This document shows positions 6,267 through 10,943 of a DNA stretch of 10,943 bases, in pieces. The notes beneath the pieces are model-generated. The model saw only the letters and a program-made list of their open reading frames with translations. It did not search any database and was not told the origin of the DNA. Numbering within the stretch: the stretch's first letter is position 1; every line of letters begins with the position of its first letter. The position numbers and the translations under genes are program-made. The DNA is from Thermoplasmatota archaeon. Its GTDB lineage: Archaea; Thermoplasmatota; Thermoplasmata; Thermoplasmatales; Thermoplasmataceae. Location: NCBI GenBank assembly GCA_023379355.1, contig JAMCUD010000104.1, positions 1 through 10,943 of the forward strand, given 5' to 3'.

Positions 6267-7019
6267 TTATCTGAGGGTAATTCCACCGTCAACCACCAGA
6301 GTTTCACCAGTAATGTAGGATGCGTCCTCTGACATCAGGAATCTCACTGCCTTTGCCACATCCTCCGGGTTTCCCCACCTTCCAAGAAGAGTGGCCTTTG
6401 ATATGGATTCGTAAAATGAACTGTCCTCCCATCTCTTCCTGTTAATATCCGTCTTTACAAACCCCGGTGCAACTGCATTGACTCTTATGCCCGGAGCCAG
6501 TGTCACAGCCATTGACCTGGTAGCATGAACAAGCGCCGCTTTACTTGCCTCGTAAGCTATTGCAGAAAGGCCTGCCTTTATTGCTGCCGCAGAGCTTATG
6601 TTGACTACCGAACCCGGTTTTTCCATTGTTCCCGCCAGGCGGTTTACAATAAATACGGGAGCCCTTATGTTCACATCCAGCACACTGTCCCATACTTCCG
6701 GAATGATTGTGCTGATATTCCCCGGAAGACTTATGCCTGCATTGTTCACTATTCCCCTCAGTCCAGTGCCCATATTCTTGATCTCGGAACATACGGAATC
6801 TATTCCGCTTAAAGACGAGAGATTGCCCTGAAGCACCCTGGTCTCAGAACCCTGATCCCCACATAGTTTTTCCACTTCCATGACAGCCTCCTTTCCAGAA
6901 TTGTAATGTAATATCAGGTCCCATCCATCTCTTGAGAGTTCAAGCGCAATTGCCTTCCCGAGTCCTTTTGATGATCCAGTTACAAGCGCAAATCCTTTTT
7001 TCATGGAACGCCCATTCAT
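6267..7019 (-). CDS. Short-chain dehydrogenase/reductase (FabG-like, classical SDR)
   Basis: NAD(P)-dependent oxidoreductase of 250 residues. The classical SDR motifs are complete: cofactor loop TGSSKGLG (14-21), NNAG (92-95), catalytic N117 (DVNIRAP), S142/S143 (NISSAAA), Y156-x3-K160 (YEASK), the PG turn (185-186) and C-terminal ITGETLVVDGG (236-246). The stretch after strand 2 (HYNSGKE, 38-44) lacks an acidic residue at the end of the strand, which leans to NADP(H), but this is weak. FabG resemblance is general to the family; archaea do not normally make fatty acids by FabG, so a role in sugar, ketone or other metabolite reduction is more likely. ATG 7019 gives the listed start; ATG 7004 (MKKGFALVTG) is equally plausible and closer to typical SDR N-termini. 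It is paired with the downstream MFS gene. Confidence 0.93.
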   Translation of the reverse strand: MNGRSMKKGFALVTGSSKGLGKAIALELSRDGWDLILHYNSGKEAVMEVEKLCGDQGSETRVLQGNLSSLSGIDSVCSEIKNMGTGLRGIVNNAGISLPGNISTIIPEVWDSVLDVNIRAPVFIVNRLAGTMEKPGSVVNISSAAAIKAGLSAIAYEASKAALVHATRSMAVTLAPGIRVNAVAPGFVKTDINRKRWEDSSFYESISKATLLGRWGNPEDVAKAVRFLMSEDASYITGETLVVDGGITLR

Positions 7020-7119
7020 ACATCAGATAAATTCTTTATTGCAGAATGTTTTTGTTGCAAACATTTTCACGCATACCCATTGAAAAGCTTTTAAATGCAG
7101 TTGATCTCACATCTGATCT
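7020..7119. promoter_or_regulatory. Divergent promoter region with a 21-base operator-like palindrome
   Basis: Between the SDR gene (minus) and the 143-residue gene (plus). The plus gene has TTTTAAA at 7089-7095, which is 25-31 bases before its ATG: a good archaeal TATA for a leaderless transcript. The SDR side has CAATAAAG and AATTTATC (7042-7024 on the minus strand) as TATA candidates. AATGTTT-TTGTTGC-AAACATT (7045-7065) is a perfect 7-base inverted repeat with a 7-base spacer, the size of a dimeric repressor site; the regulator is unknown. Confidence 0.5.
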
Positions 7120-7551
7120 ATGTCTTCAGAATATGGTCAGGTTCTGGATAGAATCAGGGCAGGTGTGAGGTTCAGGAATTTCCCGGAAGATTACCTGAAA
7201 GGTTTCAAAGTGGTGGGGGAGATCACGGTTGAAACAGGTTCTGACATATTCATGTACAGGGAGCTTGAGGGAATCAATGTTGTGGTTGATGGAAAGAAGA
7301 CATTTTTCAATGACCCTTATCTTGCGAAATACTACTATTATTCATCCCTGCTTGGCCTTAACCGTGTTGTAATACCGGATAAGGAGAGCGTGAGAAGGGT
7401 GGTTAAGGTTCTTGAGATGGATCTCCGCAACTACAGGGACCTCATAGACCGGTACCTCTCAGAACTTGGTGAGGAACTCAGGAAAAACGCTTTATCCGAA
7501 CTCATGAAAACAGATCCCAATTTCAGAATGGCAGTTTACGGTGAATCATGA
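7120..7551 (+). CDS. Uncharacterised protein, 143 residues
   Basis: I do not recognise this protein. It is soluble and charged, with no signal peptide, membrane segment, Cys residue or metal motif. The N-terminal two thirds look like mixed a/b structure (GFKVVGEITVETG, EGINVVVDGKKTFF), then a tyrosine-rich patch (KYYYYSS, about 70-76), then a long charged helical stretch (about 86-130, DKESVRRVVKVLEMDL through ELGEELRKNALSEL) that could form a coiled coil or helical hairpin. The start ATG is well supported by a TATA box 25-31 bases upstream with no ribosome binding site. Codon use resembles the neighbours, with many AGG codons. It is divergent from the SDR gene and its stop directly abuts that of the convergent 214-residue gene. 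Its solitary leaderless promoter suggests it is expressed alone. Confidence 0.75.
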   Translation: MSSEYGQVLDRIRAGVRFRNFPEDYLKGFKVVGEITVETGSDIFMYRELEGINVVVDGKKTFFNDPYLAKYYYYSSLLGLNRVVIPDKESVRRVVKVLEMDLRNYRDLIDRYLSELGEELRKNALSELMKTDPNFRMAVYGES

Positions 7552-8196
7552 TCATGGGACTTCCAGGACTATGTCATCCTCAACAGGTACCCTCATGAAA
7601 TTAACAAGATTATACGATTCCCTGAGGAGGGATGAGATCATCTTTCTGGGCCTGGACATCTTCTTCATCTTCCATTTATGATCCCTTTTCATCTCCCATA
7701 TCTTCATCCCAAGAAACGATTCTATGTTTTCCATCTGTTCTCTCTCAGCATCGCTTGAGACTGAAAGAGCAAAATTATAAGAAAGACCTTTCCTGCTCCT
7801 GTTCCTGTACGACCTCAGTGAAATTCTGTATGAAGACTCTACATTCCCGAAGAAAAAAGGTATATCAATAAGGCTCTTCATGAAACCGGGGGAATAGAAA
7901 CTTTTCCTTCTCCAGTTCGTCACTGAATTGTAAAAGGGGAGGTTGTTCCTCTTTATTCCAGGATCCGATGATGGTTCTACGGAGCACCTGTACATCAGCG
8001 AATAGAACCTCTCCATTGTTCTCAGGCATGAAGCAGATGAGCTTCCTATATAGAAATACCTCATTTCTCCAATGGAATCAACCTGGAATATATTTTCATG
8101 ACCTGGATCTGGAAGAAGCATGTATGACCTGTCCCTGAACATCAGTGGATTTGTTTTTTCCACCCTGCTTGTGAATATTAGCGTTGACCATTCCAT
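7552..8196 (-). CDS. Uncharacterised basic protein, 214 residues
   Basis: Not recognised. It is soluble by appearance, rich in Arg, Lys, Ser and Met, with a very basic stretch near residues 165-190 (KIWEMKRDHKWKMKKMSRPRKM), no signal peptide and no membrane helix. The pattern DSIGEMRYFYIGSSSASCLRTMERFYSLMYR followed by an a/b region and ending in LVNFMRVPVEDDIV faintly recalls the domain before the ATPase core of VirB4/HerA-type archaeal pumps, but no Walker motif follows; treat that as a guess. The ATG at 8196 is supported by a TATA-like AAATATTT about 28-35 bases upstream. It shares a 42-base divergent promoter with the S9 peptidase and converges on the 143-residue gene with no gap. A long frame lacking stops with two independent boundaries makes it a probable real gene. 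Confidence 0.65.
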   Translation of the reverse strand: MEWSTLIFTSRVEKTNPLMFRDRSYMLLPDPGHENIFQVDSIGEMRYFYIGSSSASCLRTMERFYSLMYRCSVEPSSDPGIKRNNLPFYNSVTNWRRKSFYSPGFMKSLIDIPFFFGNVESSYRISLRSYRNRSRKGLSYNFALSVSSDAEREQMENIESFLGMKIWEMKRDHKWKMKKMSRPRKMISSLLRESYNLVNFMRVPVEDDIVLEVP

Positions 8197-8238
8197 TGGA
8201 ATGGCTAAATTAAAGAACTACAGAAATATTTCTGCTGT
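8197..8238. promoter_or_regulatory. Compact bidirectional promoter for the 214-residue gene and the S9 peptidase
   Basis: Only 42 bases separate the two start codons. TAAATTAA (8206-8213) lies 26-33 bases before the peptidase ATG, and the palindrome GAAATATTTC (8223-8232) lies 27-36 bases before the minus-strand ATG. Each gene's TATA box therefore sits inside the other's initial region, and both transcripts would be leaderless. No ribosome binding site is seen on either side. Confidence 0.55.
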
Positions 8239-10071
8239 ATGAAAAGGGAAGTGGAGATCGATGATTATTTCAGGATGAAGAATATAAGCAGCCTTTCTGC
8301 TTCATCAGATGGGAGGTTTATTGCCTATTCAGTTTCCAAAGTTTACAAAGATTTCAAGAAGGGAAATCGCAGCATGATATACCTCAAAAGCCTTTCGGAT
8401 GGGACTGAAAGGGAGTTTGGAAGAAAGGATTCCATGAATTCCCACACTTCATTCTCACCAGACGGACGTACACTTTCCTTCGTTTCAGGAAAGAACTCTG
8501 AAAATTTCTTCAATATTGTGAACGTTGAGACCTTTTCCGAACAGTCTGTAGCCGCAAAGGGGAAGATCATAAGCTATAAGTGGGTCGATAATGAATCTCT
8601 GGTGTTCCTCCTGGAAATTGATCCGGAAGGCAGGAAAGATAACAGTAACGGTGATGATGGATACTTCTTTGAAGAAAACGATCCAGTTGGAAGGCTTTTC
8701 AGGTTCACGTTCCGTGATGGTTTCTCCATGCTTGATGAAAAACTGCAGGTCTGGGAATTTGACTGTGCAGGTGGGAGAATTGCGGCAGTGGCTTCAGACA
8801 GTCACCGGGAAGGATCCTGGTACAATAATTATCTCATAAGCATGGAGATGGAAGGTGGATGGAAGAAGGTGTATAAACCTGAAAGCGGTCAGATTGCACT
8901 GCCATGGGTTGCACCGGATGGCAAAAAGGTGGCATTTCTCGAATCAATGTGGAGTGACCGGGGAGTAACTTCAGGGGATGTCATGATGCACGACTTTTCC
9001 ACAGGTAAAACCGAAAACCTCACTGCAGCAGATCCCAGAAGCTATTCATGCATTTCCTGGTCTGGAAACGATTCATTCTACTCACTTTCTGACAGCATGG
9101 GAACATTTGAATTGAAGGAGTTTACAGATGAGAAGAAGACAATTTGGTCCGGCAAAGGAGGTGTTTTTCCAGGCTTTGCACCGTCATTCGTTGCTAACCA
9201 TGACAGAGCTTTTTTTGTCTATTCCAGCAAGGATCTGCCTCCGGAGATAATGAGCGTTGACCTCAAGACAGGAAAATCCCAGAGGGTGACTGAAGTCAAC
9301 TCTGGACTGGATGATCTAAAAACCTACCCATGGGAAACTGTAACCTGGAAAGGAACTGACGGTCTGGAAATATATGGGCTTTTCAGGAGCGCTGGAACTA
9401 AAAAGCCCCTCCTTGTCTACGTACATGGCGGACCAACGTCATCTTCAAAGGAGATTTTCCTGGACAGGTATTCGCATCTTGTTCCCAAAGGATACTCAAT
9501 ATTCATGCCAAACTACAGGGGAAGCACCGGAAAGGGAAGAAAATATGCAGAACTTAACCGGGGCGATATGGGAGGGATGGACTTCCAGGACATACTTGCT
9601 GGAATTGAATTTCTGAAGGAGAAGGGATATGTTGATCCAGACAGGATCGGAATAACAGGAGGATCATATGGTGGCTTCATGACATCCTGGGCTGTTACGC
9701 AAAGCCATGTTTTCAAGGTTGGAATAGGTCTTTTTGGGATAAGTGACTGGGTTAGCTTCCACGGTACCACAAACATAGCTGAGTGGGATGCCATACAGTA
9801 TGGTGAAAGCCCCTATGTTTATGATAAATTTGTAAAATTCTCACCCCTCAGATATGTTGAAAATGTCAGGGCAAAGGTTCTTCTCATGCATGGGAAAGAG
9901 GATCCAAGTGTTCCAATAGGTCAGTACTTCCAGTTTTACAGGGCGTTGAAAGAACATGGAAAGGATGTCAGATTCCTCGTATTCCCAAGGGAAGGGCACG
10001 GATTCCAGGAGAAACACCACATAAGGCAGTCCATGGTTGAAACTTTGAAAATGCTTCAGGAAAACCTCTGA
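8239..10071 (+). CDS. S9-family serine peptidase (acylaminoacyl peptidase / prolyl oligopeptidase type)
   Basis: Cytoplasmic oligopeptidase of 610 residues that would trim short or N-acylated peptides. The N-terminal half (about 1-355) has the repeated SPDG/APDGKKVAF-type strands of a seven-bladed beta-propeller (e.g. SFSPDGRTLSFVSG 71-84, APDGKKVAFLES 225-236). The C-terminal half (about 365-610) is an a/b-hydrolase domain: oxyanion-side HGGPTSS (396-402), nucleophile S476 in GGSYGGF (474-480), D555 in GKEDPSVP, and H587 in REGHGF. All three catalytic residues are present and the length is normal for archaeal members. There is no signal peptide. The start ATG is leaderless with a TATA-like element 26-33 bases upstream. 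Peptide scavenging suits a heterotrophic thermoacidophile. The exact specificity (acylaminoacyl versus dipeptidyl) cannot be told from sequence. Confidence 0.95.
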   Translation: MKREVEIDDYFRMKNISSLSASSDGRFIAYSVSKVYKDFKKGNRSMIYLKSLSDGTEREFGRKDSMNSHTSFSPDGRTLSFVSGKNSENFFNIVNVETFSEQSVAAKGKIISYKWVDNESLVFLLEIDPEGRKDNSNGDDGYFFEENDPVGRLFRFTFRDGFSMLDEKLQVWEFDCAGGRIAAVASDSHREGSWYNNYLISMEMEGGWKKVYKPESGQIALPWVAPDGKKVAFLESMWSDRGVTSGDVMMHDFSTGKTENLTAADPRSYSCISWSGNDSFYSLSDSMGTFELKEFTDEKKTIWSGKGGVFPGFAPSFVANHDRAFFVYSSKDLPPEIMSVDLKTGKSQRVTEVNSGLDDLKTYPWETVTWKGTDGLEIYGLFRSAGTKKPLLVYVHGGPTSSSKEIFLDRYSHLVPKGYSIFMPNYRGSTGKGRKYAELNRGDMGGMDFQDILAGIEFLKEKGYVDPDRIGITGGSYGGFMTSWAVTQSHVFKVGIGLFGISDWVSFHGTTNIAEWDAIQYGESPYVYDKFVKFSPLRYVENVRAKVLLMHGKEDPSVPIGQYFQFYRALKEHGKDVRFLVFPREGHGFQEKHHIRQSMVETLKMLQENL

Positions 10072-10225
10072 CTCTATCCATACTTTTACAGATTCCATTT
10101 TTTCAAACCCTAACCCTTTTATTAATTATGTTAACCTAATGGTTAAAATATACAATAATTGATTAACTTCTGTGTTAATTAAAGGTCATTACAGCCTGAG
10201 TTCGGGCAGGGTGAAAAATGCGCTT
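10072..10225 (+). promoter_or_regulatory. TTAA-rich intergenic control region with palindrome TTAACC-N4-GGTTAA
   Basis: After the peptidase stop come T-rich patches (six T at 10098-10103, CCCTTTT at 10114-10120) that could end transcription, as archaeal terminators are often simple T-runs. Then a palindrome, TTAACC-TAAT-GGTTAA (10131-10146), abuts the likely TATA box TTAAAATATAC (10143-10153). More TTAA elements follow at 10163 and 10175. AGGGTGA at 10208-10214 is the likely ribosome binding site for the MFS gene. The overlap of palindrome and TATA suggests repression by a dimeric regulator not encoded in the window. Confidence 0.45.
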
Positions 10226-10943
10226 ATGCTTGACAATTCCACCCTATGGATGGTTGGTTTTGCAAGGTTCACTGGTTCCATAGGCATGGGGTTCATAATT
10301 CCCTTCATGGCACTGTTCCTTTATTCGGTTGAGAGCATTTCTCCATATGCCATAGGAGCTATATTTTCCATAACTTATCTTACAGGAATGCTATTTCAGC
10401 CCATTGGGGGGCATATATCGGATAAGTATGGTGAAAAGATCACCTTAACTGCCGGCCTACTCATATCATCCTCCCTTTATTTTACAATATGGGTTCTTGT
10501 ATCTCTGGATATTAGCAGCATATCTATCATAACAGCTTATGTTATGGCCTCTTTAGGAAGTTCCCTTACATATTCACCCTATTATTCTCTGATCACAAAA
10601 TCATCCATGGGAAGGCCCATGAAGAAAACATTCGGCATCTTCAGGGTGATCTTCAATCTGGGCTTCATCATAGGCCCTGTTGCCGGATCAATAGTCTCGG
10701 TGTACAGATTTGATGACATATTCTTTTTTGCTTCAATCTTCAGGTTACTTGAGCTTATTGTTTTGATCTTCGTTGTTAAGTATCCAATAAGGAAACAGGG
10801 TCTTTCCGAGCATAATGATGCAAAAGCCGATCCTGGTGAAGTGACGCACATAAACAGAAAACTTCTTTTTTTCTCGCTTTCCGTAATGTTTCTTGCAATG
10901 GTTGGAACTCAGATTTATGTATCGCTTCCCATGGATGATTTTG
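10226..10943 (+). CDS. MFS transporter, N-terminal part (runs off the right edge)
   Basis: Partial gene; about 239 codons are present and the frame is open to the end of the window. The protein begins MLDNSTLWMVGFARFTG and has helices at roughly 7-30, 37-57, 67-90, 92-112, 130-150 and 155-172 (six helices, one MFS half), then a charged central loop (about 175-200) and the start of helix 7. Motif A after helix 2 is GGHISDKYGEK (about 59-69), close to the G-x3-D-[RK]-x-G-x-[RK] consensus. FRVIFNLGFIIGPVAGS (about 134-150) is motif-C-like, with the G-x3-GP-x2-G spacing seen in drug/H+ antiporters; efflux is possible but not shown. ATG 10226 is preferred because AGGGTGA lies 11 bases upstream; in-frame GTGs at 10211 and 10172 are alternatives, the latter suited to a leaderless start. 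Confidence 0.88.
   Translation, partial: MLDNSTLWMVGFARFTGSIGMGFIIPFMALFLYSVESISPYAIGAIFSITYLTGMLFQPIGGHISDKYGEKITLTAGLLISSSLYFTIWVLVSLDISSISIITAYVMASLGSSLTYSPYYSLITKSSMGRPMKKTFGIFRVIFNLGFIIGPVAGSIVSVYRFDDIFFFASIFRLLELIVLIFVVKYPIRKQGLSEHNDAKADPGEVTHINRKLLFFSLSVMFLAMVGTQIYVSLPMDDF

Noticed and set aside
8239..8320. Signal peptide on the S9 peptidase
   Set aside because: The N-terminus (MKREVEIDDYF) is charged with no hydrophobic core, so the enzyme is cytoplasmic.
10121..10185. TTAA-rich repeats as an att site, replication origin or CRISPR leader
   Set aside because: No integrase, Orc1/Cdc6 gene, regularly spaced repeats or tRNA are nearby; the position before a TATA box suits an operator.
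10582..10851. Minus-strand open frame of 89 codons near the right edge
   Set aside because: It is opposite the partial MFS gene, whose motif A and helix pattern are convincing.

Overview
This window looks like chromosomal DNA from an archaeon, most likely a thermoacidophile of the Thermoplasmata (Thermoplasmatales). The grounds are AT-rich archaeal TATA boxes about 25-30 bases before start codons with no ribosome binding site (leaderless genes), strong GGAGGTG-type sites inside operons, heavy use of AGG/AGA for Arg and ATA for Ile, an archaeal Tfx-family regulator and a WtpA/archaeal-ModA-like binding protein. The assignment to an order is inference; no rRNA or other marker gene is present.

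Bases 1-4988 form one coherent molybdenum/tungsten module. On the minus strand, reading leftwards from about 2435, lie a Tfx-type regulator and then the medium (FAD), small (2x 2Fe-2S) and large (Mo-cofactor, cut off by the window edge) subunits of a xanthine-oxidase-family hydroxylase, probably an aldehyde or glyceraldehyde oxidoreductase. Divergent from tfx on the plus strand is a compact three-gene tungstate/molybdate ABC importer (binding protein, permease, ATPase). The simplest reading is that the importer supplies the metal for the enzyme and Tfx matches expression of one or both to metal supply. The two promoters of the module carry palindromes with the same ATCAT/ATGAT half-site.

Bases 4985-7019 hold a minus-strand pair, a short-chain dehydrogenase/reductase followed by an MFS transporter. 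The MFS stop codon overlaps the stop of the ABC ATPase on a shared CTAG. The substrate of the pair cannot be told.

Bases 7020-8238 hold two genes I do not recognise: a leaderless plus-strand protein of 143 residues and a basic minus-strand protein of 214 residues. They converge with no gap (abutting stops within TGATCA).

Bases 8239-10071 encode a cytoplasmic S9-family (acylaminoacyl-peptidase/prolyl-oligopeptidase type) serine peptidase that shares a 42-base bidirectional promoter with the 214-residue gene. After a TTAA-rich intergenic region with a clear palindrome, a second MFS transporter starts near 10226 and runs off the right edge. I see no tRNA, rRNA, CRISPR array, transposase or other mobile element. 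All complete genes look intact.
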